The notes beneath the pieces were generated by a model. It was not told the origin of the DNA, ran no database searches, and worked only from the letters and a program-made list of their open reading frames with translations. A stretch of 34,730 nucleotides of DNA from an uncultured Eubacteriales bacterium (GTDB lineage: Bacteria; Bacillota; Clostridia; Christensenellales; UBA1242). Both the position numbers and the translations under genes were made by a program. The stretch spans positions 14,487 through 49,216 of the forward strand of contig CARNVA010000003.1 of NCBI GenBank assembly GCA_949031345.1, read 5' to 3'. Of this stretch, positions 1 to 7,752 are shown piece after piece (positions within the stretch are counted from its first letter, which is position 1; each line of letters begins with the position of its first letter).

Positions 1-411
1 TTTTACAAACTTTAAAAGCTCTTCAAATGAATATTCACTCTTCGTTTCAATATTAAAATCTATATTTTCCACAATTAAATCGTTTAAGTCAATCAATGCT
101 TTATTTATATTTGATAAAGTTTCGATAAAATCCACCTCATTTGCAAGTTTTAATATTTGAGTTTTAAGCAGATTTTCTGTTTTTTTATTGTTACAAGATA
201 AGTCATAAAAATTATACATTATAAGAGCGTTTTTATTTAATTCAATGGGAAATGTTTCTGACAAAACCCATTCACCGTTTTCACCATTACATTGAGATAT
301 AATTTCTTTAGTCAATTTGTAAAATTCATTTGCATTTTCAATCACCAATTGATAATTTTCTGCCTTCTCAAAATCAATGTGTCTTGAAATATTGGGATGC
401 ACCAATTTCAT
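1..411 (-). CDS. csn2: Csn2, CRISPR adaptation protein (partial, runs off left edge)
   Basis: Csn2 is the DNA-end-binding ring protein that helps Cas1-Cas2 acquire spacers, and it marks subtype II-A. It was read directly from the sequence: the ATG at 411 opens 137 codons with no stop up to base 1, so the C-terminus is outside the window. The N-terminus (MKLVHPNISRHIDF, then a QLVIENANEFYKL strand-helix) fits the Csn2a pattern of a short beta start followed by V-I/L-E-N/D and an alternating helical region. The start overlaps the cas2 stop by four bases (ATGA), so the two are probably translationally coupled. The identification rests on position and the N-terminal pattern. The full length (short or long Csn2) cannot be judged here. 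Confidence 0.85.
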   Translation of the reverse strand, partial: MKLVHPNISRHIDFEKAENYQLVIENANEFYKLTKEIISQCNGENGEWVLSETFPIELNKNALIMYNFYDLSCNNKKTENLLKTQILKLANEVDFIETLSNINKALIDLNDLIVENIDFNIETKSEYSFEELLKFVK

Positions 412-728
412 AGTTTCACCACCCTTTCCATGCTGTCAACAACCTTTCCATTGCTTTTTCCAACCATATATTCAATGTCGGCAAATTGTTTTTCTGTAAT
501 CGTAAGCAATTGAACAAGACCCGCTGGAGGCAAGTTTTTAATAATTTGTTCTCTTAAAAGTTTGGTTGAATTATTATTTAACACAAGTTTTGAATAAACA
601 GATTTTTGCATCATAATAAATCCATTTCGCAAAAGAAATTTTCTAAAATTGTTATATGCCACGACATTTACTTTTGTAAGCATGGGCAAATCAAAAAATA
701 CCATCATTCTCATAAATCTACAACTCAT
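408..728 (-). CDS. cas2: CRISPR-associated endonuclease Cas2 (type II-A)
   Basis: Cas2 is the small dimeric ferredoxin-fold subunit that bridges two Cas1 dimers in the spacer-integration complex. The 106-residue product has the type II Cas2 signature: a first strand RMMVFFDLPMLT with the conserved Asp, then YNNFRKFLLRNGFIMMQKSVYSKL, which matches the usual KFLLKNGFxMxQxSVY block. It starts inside the end of cas1 (11-base overlap) and ends in an ATGA overlap with csn2. Met6 (RFM-RMM) is an alternative start, but the longer form fits family alignments, which often carry five or six residues before the first strand. Confidence 0.95.
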   Translation of the reverse strand: MSCRFMRMMVFFDLPMLTKVNVVAYNNFRKFLLRNGFIMMQKSVYSKLVLNNNSTKLLREQIIKNLPPAGLVQLLTITEKQFADIEYMVGKSNGKVVDSMERVVKL

Positions 729-1578
729 AAAATGCTATATCTCCATTTCCACCATTTGCAAGACAATCAAACAAGCTATTGCAATAAGCAGTGATAGCAT
801 TTTCAAAATAAAATTTTTTGTCTTTTATTTTCAATTGAACATTGAAAATTTCTAGCATCTGAAGACGAAAATCAACATCTTCTTTTAAATTAACAACCAA
901 TCTATCCACTAAAATTCTAAAAGGCTCCATAAAATCACTCGCCAAATTAAAATCATTAAATTCATTTCTATGCCAAATGCCAAGTTGAGTCAAGTAACCA
1001 CTCTTTACAATTTCACGATTAAAACAAGAAAGCACAATCGCGTATCCATAATTTAATGCGGCATTGACTTTCGCTTCTTCTCTGCGAGCAAAATCCATTC
1101 CAAAAAGAGCATTAAAATATACCTTTGCTGCATGGCCTTCACGATTTGTTGCATCATTGGGTTTTATTTCTTGCATGTAATTGAAAAGCATTTCGCTCTC
1201 TTTCACATACCCAAGTTCTTGCAAAAAATTGGCTTGTTGTAATATTTTGTTTTTAATAATTTCTTTCCAAACCTTTCCCTTAGCCTCATTATTCCATGCA
1301 ATCTGCTCCCTAAGTTTCTTTGATGTACGATAATTGCCATAATAAGGCAAAACTTCACTTTCTGGGTTATGTTGTTGATCGCAAAATACTATTTTGACAT
1401 TATTTTTAACAAGCTCACTTATTAGTGCAGTAGTGAGGGAAATTCCTGTTGACTCCAAAATAAGCTCTGATATTTCAGGAATAAAAATTTTCTTCTCCTC
1501 ACTGTTTCTGCAAACCAAATAATTTAATTTTAAATCAAGTTTAGAGCGCTGTTTAATAACCACCGTTCTAAAACTCAT
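718..1578 (-). CDS. cas1: CRISPR-associated integrase Cas1 (type II-A)
   Basis: Cas1 is the metal-dependent integrase that inserts new spacers at the leader end of the array. The 286-residue product has the full family architecture: an N-terminal beta domain, then an alpha-helical catalytic domain. The three expected metal ligands are visible: Glu147 in NREGHAAKVYF, His203 in LGIWHRNEFN and Glu218 in SDFMEPFR, the same spacing as in other type II-A Cas1 proteins. The start codon overlaps the cas9 stop by one base (TAATG), and cas2 begins inside its 3' end, so the whole adaptation module is one operon with cas9. There is no sign of truncation. Confidence 0.97.
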   Translation of the reverse strand: MSFRTVVIKQRSKLDLKLNYLVCRNSEEKKIFIPEISELILESTGISLTTALISELVKNNVKIVFCDQQHNPESEVLPYYGNYRTSKKLREQIAWNNEAKGKVWKEIIKNKILQQANFLQELGYVKESEMLFNYMQEIKPNDATNREGHAAKVYFNALFGMDFARREEAKVNAALNYGYAIVLSCFNREIVKSGYLTQLGIWHRNEFNDFNLASDFMEPFRILVDRLVVNLKEDVDFRLQMLEIFNVQLKIKDKKFYFENAITAYCNSLFDCLANGGNGDIAFYEL

Positions 1579-4500
1579 TATAATCTTATCCTTTTTTCAT
1601 ACAAACCAGTCACAGACCTTTGCACAAGTATTATATTTTTATCTGTAATATTTTTGCCTATTGTAATAGCTGCCACAGCGCTGCCATCTTGAAGTAATTT
1701 TAAATCTGCTTTTGTTGCTCCACGCGATGTTCTGCTGAGAACATTATGTAAAAGTATAGCCTGATCTTTAACATTAAGTTTTTCAAAGTAAGCTTTTCTA
1801 TTTATCAACTTTTCTCGCAATACGGTTTCTAATTGCATATCTTTATAACAATTCATTGACAATTTTTCGATTAAAAGATTATATAATTTTTCATTTTCTA
1901 TTTTATTTAATACAAGCGCTTTATTCCCTTCTTTTTTAGGTTTTGAAACTATTATCATTTCTTCTGTTTGCTCGAGCGTTTCATCCATTTTATTGACAAC
2001 TATCTTTTGATATTTTTCTATAATTCTAATATAATTGATTGTATTATTATCCAAATATAATTGGTTTGCATTATGCAAAGAATATTTAGTATCAGATTTA
2101 CCACTGATATAATACTCACCTTTTCCTATTAACAATGTTGACATAAGATTGATTTTATTTATAAGCACCCTTGGCTCGTTTAATCCCTCTGCTTTTACCA
2201 CATAATTTAAAATATTTTCTTCATAATTTGGCTTGTTTATATATTGTCTAACCGCAAAAATTGGGACTGCTTCAATTGTTTTTAAAATCCTCCCCTTCTT
2301 ATCTTTGCTTTCAACAACCATGAAATAAGCGTTACTTATATCACTATAACCGCCATATTTTTCAAAGTCGTTTAATGGATTTTCTGTTTTACCCTTTAAA
2401 GCAAATTTTGCACCTGAAGCTTTATTATTTTTCTTTGATTTATGCACCGTTTCATTGTAAAAGGCTCCATTCAAATTTGAAAAATTCATATAGCTTACTA
2501 TAGGGCTATTTTTTAGGCATGTTTTCTTGATTCTTTCCAAATCCCTTTGTTTTGACCAAATAATTTCATTAGTTATTGGTGAATATACATCTCCTTTAAA
2601 TATTTTATCAATATTCTTTGTAAGCTTACTATTTTTATTTTTTGATTTGTAGAAATTTCTTGGATCATCAGAAAATCTACTGAATAAAATATTGCCCACA
2701 ACTATGTTTAAGTAAGCATCTTGAGCATGATGAAAATCGTTTACCAATCTGCTTTTATATAACTCAAAATCTTCTAAATGTCTAAAGTCAGAGACAAAGC
2801 AAGCTTTTGAATATACAATTTTTCTTGGATTATCCATGTATTGTTTCAGACAATCAATTACAGTCATTACTGACTGATTTGTCTCTACAAGTTGCCTTGC
2901 AATGAAATTTCCAAGCTCTTCTTCTGTCCACGGCTCTGTTCTGATAAGTCTGTCATATTTCTCTTTACTCATCATTTTATTTTCAAGCAATGCCTTCCAA
3001 AAATCTTTTTGTTTGCTTATAATTTCAAGCGGCACAGTGTTGTTATCTTTCAACTTATTTAATTCTGTTTTTACAAGCACCTTATTATTGATGCTGTCAT
3101 CTTTAATAATCGACCTTGGAATTATATGGTCAACATCATATAAATAATCATTATTCAACTCATCGATATTTATCTTGCTTCCCGAGTAGGCACATTTGCC
3201 CGCCTGCAGAAAATATAGATATAACTTTTCAGCCCTCAATTCATTGACATCTTTACCATTCAATTCTTTAAGCAAATTTGTAATTTCATCAGCTGTAATA
3301 TAAACGCTTTTTTTGAAATCTTTTGATTTATAGAAATTTTCAATATTATTTTTACGAGAAAGTTTTCGACCAGCATCACCTTTTACTTCATCCTGTCTTG
3401 ACACTTCCACAAAAACCTTTTCAGGCATGCCACCCATTACAGCACATATTTCTTTAATTATTTGCAGGGTTTGCCATACACCTCTTTTTACAGCTGGAGA
3501 ACAATAAAGGCTTTGCACATCATCATAAACTAGATTTTCAATCGCTTTTTCTTCACCACTATACAATAAATCTTTCAAAGTATAATCAGTATTATTTAAA
3601 ACTTGTTGCAAGTTTTGATTTGTATTCCACATTTCATCAAGCACACATGTAATCTCACCAGTAACTTTATTTACATATTTAAGCCCCACCAAAAATTCAT
3701 GTGACAAACTTCCCCAATCTTTAAAATTAAGTCCTTTTATAAACTTTATTTGCTGAGTTGATAGCACATTTCCAAACTCTTTTTTCAACCTTTGTTCAAG
3801 TCTTTGCTTGTCCGAAATGATTGTATGATATTTGATAATTTTTTCCAGTAGATTTAAATTATTTTCAATAAATTGCTTCCCAAATAATTCGCTGTTGTTG
3901 AAAACCGCAAAAGAGGAATAATTATTTGCAAATTCTTTGTCAATTCCGCCTATATCAATATCATTCATCTCGCTTTTAGAATATTCACCTTCTGCAACCA
4001 AAAATTCTTTAAGCATTTTTACTGTCACTTTCGAGCGAGTTTCAAAAAGTCCTGTAAAAATTCTTTGCTTAATTTCGACTGATATATTCTTGCCATTAAG
4101 TTGAAGCCTATTAAGCTCGTTTAAAACTCTATATTTAGAATATATGATTGATTGCTTTGGAAGCACATCTTCATTTTTAAGATAGGAACATTTGTTTGTC
4201 ATTTTGGCAATAAAATCATCTTCCGCCTTATTAAAATCGACAATTTTTTCAACTGTCCAAGGCTTAAAATCCAAACTTCTTTCTTTTATTGCCCACCCAT
4301 TTGACTTTTCATCTCTGTTTTCTGAAATAGGGCCAACAAAATATGGAATTTTAAATTGAAATATTTCCATAATTTTTTCAGCATTCGTCAAACCTGTTTC
4401 ATCTTTTTGATTTAAAAAATCAAACTTAGTAGCATTTATCTCAAGTATCTTTTGAAGCTCTGCCTTGTATAGTTTATTTGGAAAAACTATGTTTGTTTTT

Positions 4501-5804
4501 GACCTCTGTTTTAAAAGAAAAGTGTCATTTTCGATTAAATTTAAGATTTCATTTTTCTCTTGTTCAAACTTTTCAAGAAGATCTACATTTTTCGGTGTCT
4601 TTTTTAGAATGTTTTTTACATATTTATAAAATTCATTGCGTTCTCTTTTTGAGCCGCTTGCATTGATATTGGTCACACCCTTTTTTCCGCCTACTAAATT
4701 GCAATTTACATATTGGGCATAACCAACTGTAATATCCTTGACTTTTGTATTATCTCTGTTGTTTCTAAATAGATCAAAGTAATCTTCAGGATAATATTTT
4801 TTAATAAAATTTTTAAAATATTTAAGTTGATTGTGATGCGTCTTATAACTTTCGTCCAAAGCTTCACAAATGTATGTTTTATCACCAAGAATTACTTTTA
4901 ATTGAAAGCAAGAAAATCCTTCCTTCATTTGAGATAAAACAAATATTTCATCATCAGAAATAAAAGCACTTAGTTTTTCAAGAGCTTCATCAACAGTTTC
5001 ATTTGAAAACTCAAGTTTATCATTTTCCACCTCAACTGCAAAAAGTTGTTTAATGCTCACCTTTCCATCAACCAAAGCTGAAGCGAAAGCTTTTTCTTTT
5101 TTAGTTTGGGCATTTAAAAGAGTGCAAAATTCAGTCTTAGTTTGTCTAAGCCCTTTCTTTGAACAAATACTTTTTATAAGCTTTTCATTTATGTCTTGTG
5201 TAATTTCTCTGAGATCAAAATCTTTGGTTTCCTCATTAAGCTCATTCATTTTTATAATTGCATCATTTATAAAAGAAAATGCGTCAGTGTTTTCACCAAA
5301 CTCACCAGCATATAAGAAATGCCCGCGGCGTTTGATAATATTATGCAAAGCGAGATATAAAAATCTTATATCCCTTGCAGGAATTTGAATAAGCTCTCTT
5401 CTTAACCGATAAATTGTCGGATATTCTTTAAAATAGTCTTTATCTGTATATTTCTTTCCATCAACCTCGCCAAAAAATATTGAATTTTTTCCTTGAAGAC
5501 CAAATTTCTGTTTATCATCCAATAAAAGATTGCTATATTTCAGTCTTGTCAAAAATTTTTCATCAACTTTTGCAAGTTCTGGTGCAAAAATTTCATTAAG
5601 CCAGCTAAGTCTCAACTTTTGCCTATCAAGCCTTCTCCTGTTTGTTCTTTTTTGCCTTCTTTCAACAGCAGTTTTGGCAGCTTCAAAAAGTCTAACTCCC
5701 CATAAATCTTTTCTTTTGCCTCTAAGAATATTATAATTTTCATCAGTAACCGCCCAACCACAGCTGTTTGTGCCAATATCTAAACCTAAATAATATTTTC
5801 TCAT
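1578..5804 (-). CDS. cas9: CRISPR-associated endonuclease Cas9 (type II-A)
   Basis: Cas9 is the RNA-guided double-strand DNA nuclease. The ATG at 5804 is chosen as start, giving 1408 residues: an AAAGGAG site lies 12 bases upstream of it, and the protein then begins MRKYYLGLDIGTNS like other Cas9s. A TTG at 5828 in frame would add eight residues and has no ribosome site. Visible parts are RuvC-I with Asp9, the Arg-rich bridge helix (about 47-69), a long REC lobe, RuvC-II with Glu800 (VFVEVSRQDE), HNH with Asp892-His893 (VDHIIP) and Asn906/907, RuvC-III with His1026 and Asp1029 (FHHAQDAYL), and a C-terminal PAM-interacting domain (EKYGGY and VTGLYEKR). All catalytic residues are intact, so it should be active. 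The Arg-x-Arg pair that reads NGG in the Streptococcus pyogenes enzyme is not seen. Confidence 0.98.
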   Translation of the reverse strand: MRKYYLGLDIGTNSCGWAVTDENYNILRGKRKDLWGVRLFEAAKTAVERRQKRTNRRRLDRQKLRLSWLNEIFAPELAKVDEKFLTRLKYSNLLLDDKQKFGLQGKNSIFFGEVDGKKYTDKDYFKEYPTIYRLRRELIQIPARDIRFLYLALHNIIKRRGHFLYAGEFGENTDAFSFINDAIIKMNELNEETKDFDLREITQDINEKLIKSICSKKGLRQTKTEFCTLLNAQTKKEKAFASALVDGKVSIKQLFAVEVENDKLEFSNETVDEALEKLSAFISDDEIFVLSQMKEGFSCFQLKVILGDKTYICEALDESYKTHHNQLKYFKNFIKKYYPEDYFDLFRNNRDNTKVKDITVGYAQYVNCNLVGGKKGVTNINASGSKRERNEFYKYVKNILKKTPKNVDLLEKFEQEKNEILNLIENDTFLLKQRSKTNIVFPNKLYKAELQKILEINATKFDFLNQKDETGLTNAEKIMEIFQFKIPYFVGPISENRDEKSNGWAIKERSLDFKPWTVEKIVDFNKAEDDFIAKMTNKCSYLKNEDVLPKQSIIYSKYRVLNELNRLQLNGKNISVEIKQRIFTGLFETRSKVTVKMLKEFLVAEGEYSKSEMNDIDIGGIDKEFANNYSSFAVFNNSELFGKQFIENNLNLLEKIIKYHTIISDKQRLEQRLKKEFGNVLSTQQIKFIKGLNFKDWGSLSHEFLVGLKYVNKVTGEITCVLDEMWNTNQNLQQVLNNTDYTLKDLLYSGEEKAIENLVYDDVQSLYCSPAVKRGVWQTLQIIKEICAVMGGMPEKVFVEVSRQDEVKGDAGRKLSRKNNIENFYKSKDFKKSVYITADEITNLLKELNGKDVNELRAEKLYLYFLQAGKCAYSGSKINIDELNNDYLYDVDHIIPRSIIKDDSINNKVLVKTELNKLKDNNTVPLEIISKQKDFWKALLENKMMSKEKYDRLIRTEPWTEEELGNFIARQLVETNQSVMTVIDCLKQYMDNPRKIVYSKACFVSDFRHLEDFELYKSRLVNDFHHAQDAYLNIVVGNILFSRFSDDPRNFYKSKNKNSKLTKNIDKIFKGDVYSPITNEIIWSKQRDLERIKKTCLKNSPIVSYMNFSNLNGAFYNETVHKSKKNNKASGAKFALKGKTENPLNDFEKYGGYSDISNAYFMVVESKDKKGRILKTIEAVPIFAVRQYINKPNYEENILNYVVKAEGLNEPRVLINKINLMSTLLIGKGEYYISGKSDTKYSLHNANQLYLDNNTINYIRIIEKYQKIVVNKMDETLEQTEEMIIVSKPKKEGNKALVLNKIENEKLYNLLIEKLSMNCYKDMQLETVLREKLINRKAYFEKLNVKDQAILLHNVLSRTSRGATKADLKLLQDGSAVAAITIGKNITDKNIILVQRSVTGLYEKRIRL

Positions 5805-5812
5805 GTTTTCGC

Positions 5813-5841
5813 TTGACTCCTTTTTCAACTTATGTTAAAAT
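5813..5841 (+). promoter_or_regulatory. Promoter of the tracrRNA gene
   Basis: TTGACT (5813-5818) and TAAAAT (5836-5841) are separated by exactly 17 bases, each one mismatch from the SigA consensus. The predicted start is about 5848-5850, right at the start of the anti-repeat. The promoter overlaps the ribosome-binding region of cas9 on the opposite strand. Confidence 0.75.
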
Positions 5842-5847
5842 AATTAT

Positions 5848-5935
5848 GGAATAACATAACGAGTTCAAATATATGTATTCTAATCACACCCGCATTGGTG
5901 GGATGAAATAAGGGCATTCGTGTCCTTATTTTTTT
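5848..5935 (+). ncRNA. tracrRNA for the type II-A system
   Basis: tracrRNA pairs with the CRISPR repeat part of pre-crRNA, allows RNase III processing and holds the guide in Cas9. Directly visible in order: an anti-repeat GGAATAACATAAC (5848-5860), a GAGT bulge-like segment, the lower-stem segment TCAAAT (5865-5870), a linker, a small nexus-like hairpin CACC/GGTG around 5887-5900, and a strong terminator. The layout matches the S. pyogenes tracrRNA (upper stem, AAGU bulge, UUAAAAU). The predicted repeat begins GTTTGA, then about two unpaired bases, then GTTATGTTATTCC. The RNA would be about 88 nt. The gene is antisense to the cas operon and sits in its leader. Boundaries are inferred from the promoter and terminator. 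Confidence 0.85.
5907..5935 (+). terminator. Intrinsic terminator of tracrRNA
   Basis: AATAAGGGCA (5907-5916) and TGTCCTTATT (5921-5930) form a 10-bp stem with one G-U pair, capped by a TTCG tetraloop and followed by a run of T. The T run is on the plus strand only, which fixes the direction. Confidence 0.9.
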
Positions 5936-5980
5936 ATATTTTTATCGTTTCAATGCTATTGTTTTTCCAATTATAATATA

Positions 5981-6010
5981 ATTAAATATTATAAAAATAC
6001 TATATGTCAA
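5981..6010 (-). promoter_or_regulatory. Candidate promoter of the cas9-cas1-cas2-csn2 operon
   Basis: Read on the minus strand, TTGACA (6010-6005) is followed after 18 bases by TTTAAT (5986-5981). The predicted start is near 5974, which gives a leader of about 170 nt complementary to the whole tracrRNA. The surrounding DNA is very AT-rich, so the -10 choice is tentative. Confidence 0.5.
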
Positions 6011-6067
6011 CAAAAAATTTGTCGAATTTTGTTTTAGACGAAATTTGTCAAAAATTTCAAAATCAAA

Positions 6068-6099
6068 AATAAAAAAAAATGCGAAAAATTCTCGCATTT
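6068..6099 (-). terminator. Intrinsic terminator after the cupin gene
   Basis: AAATGCGA/TCGCATTT arms (6077-6084 and 6092-6099) with a 7-base loop; on the minus strand the stem is followed by nine T. It ends the purA-cupin transcript and insulates it from the cas promoter. Confidence 0.85.
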
Positions 6100-6107
6100 A
6101 ATTATTT

Positions 6108-6347
6108 TCATTGCACTATTTTGTGTTGATGAGGTGTCCACGCAGGAGAGCAAGACATAGCAATTTTGCAATTTGCTATCCAAAAATATTTTTCACCTTT
6201 ATCAATTAAAATAGCATCACCCTGTTTAAAAGTAATAGTTTCATTTTCTTTATGTATCTCTCCATAACCTTCTATAACATATTCAGTTGCAATGCACAAT
6301 TCACTATTATTAAAAATCTGTGCTTCTTCAAATGCTATTTTTTTCAT
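6108..6347 (-). CDS. Small cupin-fold protein
   Basis: A 79-residue protein with a cupin-like core: EYVIEGYGEI...ITFKQGDAILIDKGEKYFW, then SCSPAWTPHQH near the C-terminus. The V-x-E-G-x-G-E-(13)-GD-x-x-x-I pattern is the second half of cupin motif 1. The His-x-His part that usually binds metal should lie just before it but is absent (FNNSELCIATEY), so metal binding is doubtful. An AAGGGG ribosome site precedes the ATG, so the short N-terminus looks genuine. It follows purA by 55 bases and ends at a strong terminator, so it is probably the last gene of that transcript. The substrate is unknown. Confidence 0.75.
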   Translation of the reverse strand: MKKIAFEEAQIFNNSELCIATEYVIEGYGEIHKENETITFKQGDAILIDKGEKYFWIANCKIAMSCSPAWTPHQHKIVQ

Positions 6348-6402
6348 TTAATTCCCCTTATATTTAATTTACTACTGTTAAAAATTGTTTATCAGTATAT
6401 AT

Positions 6403-7671
6403 TTATTTTCTTACAATTAAATCTTCTCTATCTGGGCCTGTTCCAATAATTGATACTTGGACATTTATAAAATTTTCGATTGCTTTTATATATGCTTTTG
6501 CATTCTTAGGAAGTTTATTAAACTTCCTAACTCCAGTTGCATCAAAATTCCCTTCAAATGTTTGATATACTGGTTTCATTTTACTAAGTTCATCAGTATT
6601 GGTTGTATAATCTGTTGTAACAATACCATTTTCATCACAATAACCAACGCAAAGCTTAATTTCATTAAGTTTTCCGATAGTGTCTAAATGATTCATCGCA
6701 ATATCGGTAAAACCATTAACTCTAACTGCATATTTAAGAGCGACTAAATCAAGCCAGCCACAACGGCGTGGACGTTTTGTAGTTGTTCCATATTCGTGCC
6801 CTAATTCACGAATTAAATCACCAGTCGCATCATTGATTTCAGTTAGATAAGGGCCTTCGCCAACGCGTGATGAATATGCTTTGATTACTCCATAAACTCT
6901 GCCAATATTAGAGGCATTTAAACTGCTTCCATTTAATATTCCTCCAATAGTTGTATTGGAGCTTGTAACAAATGGATATGTTCCAAAATCTATATCAAGT
7001 AAAGTTGCTTGAGCCCCTTCACATACAACTTTTTTATTGCTTTCAAGCGCATTATGAATTAAACTAACTGTATCGCAAACATAAGGTTTTAGTATTTTAG
7101 CATACTGACTATATTCTTCAAAAACTTCATCTAATTCTAAAGTTTTCATGTTGTATAATGCCAACAATTTGTTTTTATTTTCTAAATTTTGCTTTAACAA
7201 GTCATAAAATTTAGGAGAAATAAAATCTTCAACTCTAATGCCAAAACGACTCATTTTGTCACTGTATGTTGGCCCAATGCCGCGTTTGGTGGTGCCAATT
7301 TTATTTTCACCTCTTATCTCTTCTTCCAATAAATCATATTCCTTGTGATAAGGCAAAATTATGTGAGCCTTGCTGCTTATTTTTAAGTTTTCTATAGATA
7401 TGCCAGCATCTTCAAGCATTTTTATTTCATCAAGCAAAACAGCTGGATCAATAACAACTCCATTCCCTATCACAGCAATTGCTCCCGAAAAAATTCCTGA
7501 CGGAATAAGATGCATTGCGAATTTCTTTCCATCAAAAACAATTGTATGCCCCGCATTGTTTCCACCAGCACAACGAACAGAAATATCAGATTTTACTGAT
7601 AAATAATCTATAATTTTTCCTTTCCCTTCATCACCAAAGAAAGCCCCTATAACCACGTCAACTTTATGCAT
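6403..7671 (-). CDS. purA: Adenylosuccinate synthase PurA
   Basis: Catalyses IMP + aspartate + GTP to adenylosuccinate, the first committed step to AMP, in the cytoplasm. The 422-residue protein shows the family motifs in order: GDEGKGKIID near the N-terminus with the catalytic Asp, GGNNAGHT with the catalytic His, GTTKRGIGPTYSDK, EGAQATLLDIDFGTYPFVTSSN and the IMP/aspartate loop TTTKRPRRCGWLD. The start at 7671 is preferred over an upstream in-frame ATG at 7719 because AAAAAGGAG lies just before it and the family begins a few residues before the glycine-rich loop. It lies downstream of the CYTH-like gene on the same strand, with an 81-base gap. Confidence 0.97.
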   Translation of the reverse strand: MHKVDVVIGAFFGDEGKGKIIDYLSVKSDISVRCAGGNNAGHTIVFDGKKFAMHLIPSGIFSGAIAVIGNGVVIDPAVLLDEIKMLEDAGISIENLKISSKAHIILPYHKEYDLLEEEIRGENKIGTTKRGIGPTYSDKMSRFGIRVEDFISPKFYDLLKQNLENKNKLLALYNMKTLELDEVFEEYSQYAKILKPYVCDTVSLIHNALESNKKVVCEGAQATLLDIDFGTYPFVTSSNTTIGGILNGSSLNASNIGRVYGVIKAYSSRVGEGPYLTEINDATGDLIRELGHEYGTTTKRPRRCGWLDLVALKYAVRVNGFTDIAMNHLDTIGKLNEIKLCVGYCDENGIVTTDYTTNTDELSKMKPVYQTFEGNFDATGVRKFNKLPKNAKAYIKAIENFINVQVSIIGTGPDREDLIVRK

Positions 7672-7752
7672 ATTTTTCTCCTTTTTGTATTGCTTATTAT
7701 ACTTAATTAAATTTTTCAAATGTTAGTAAAATTTGCGAAAATCAAAAATTTA

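Noticed and set aside
5053..5388. Plus-strand open frame of 111 codons inside cas9
   Set aside because: Lies opposite the cas9 coding sequence, no ribosome site, no family pattern; typical shadow frame in AT-rich DNA.
5845..5935. Terminator for the cas side on the minus strand
   Set aside because: The stem is followed by a T run only on the plus strand, and it lies in the leader of cas9 where termination would silence the operon.
6001..6060. Similar AATTTGTC segments that could be short CRISPR-like repeats
   Set aside because: Only two imperfect copies in very AT-rich DNA, without spacers of constant length.
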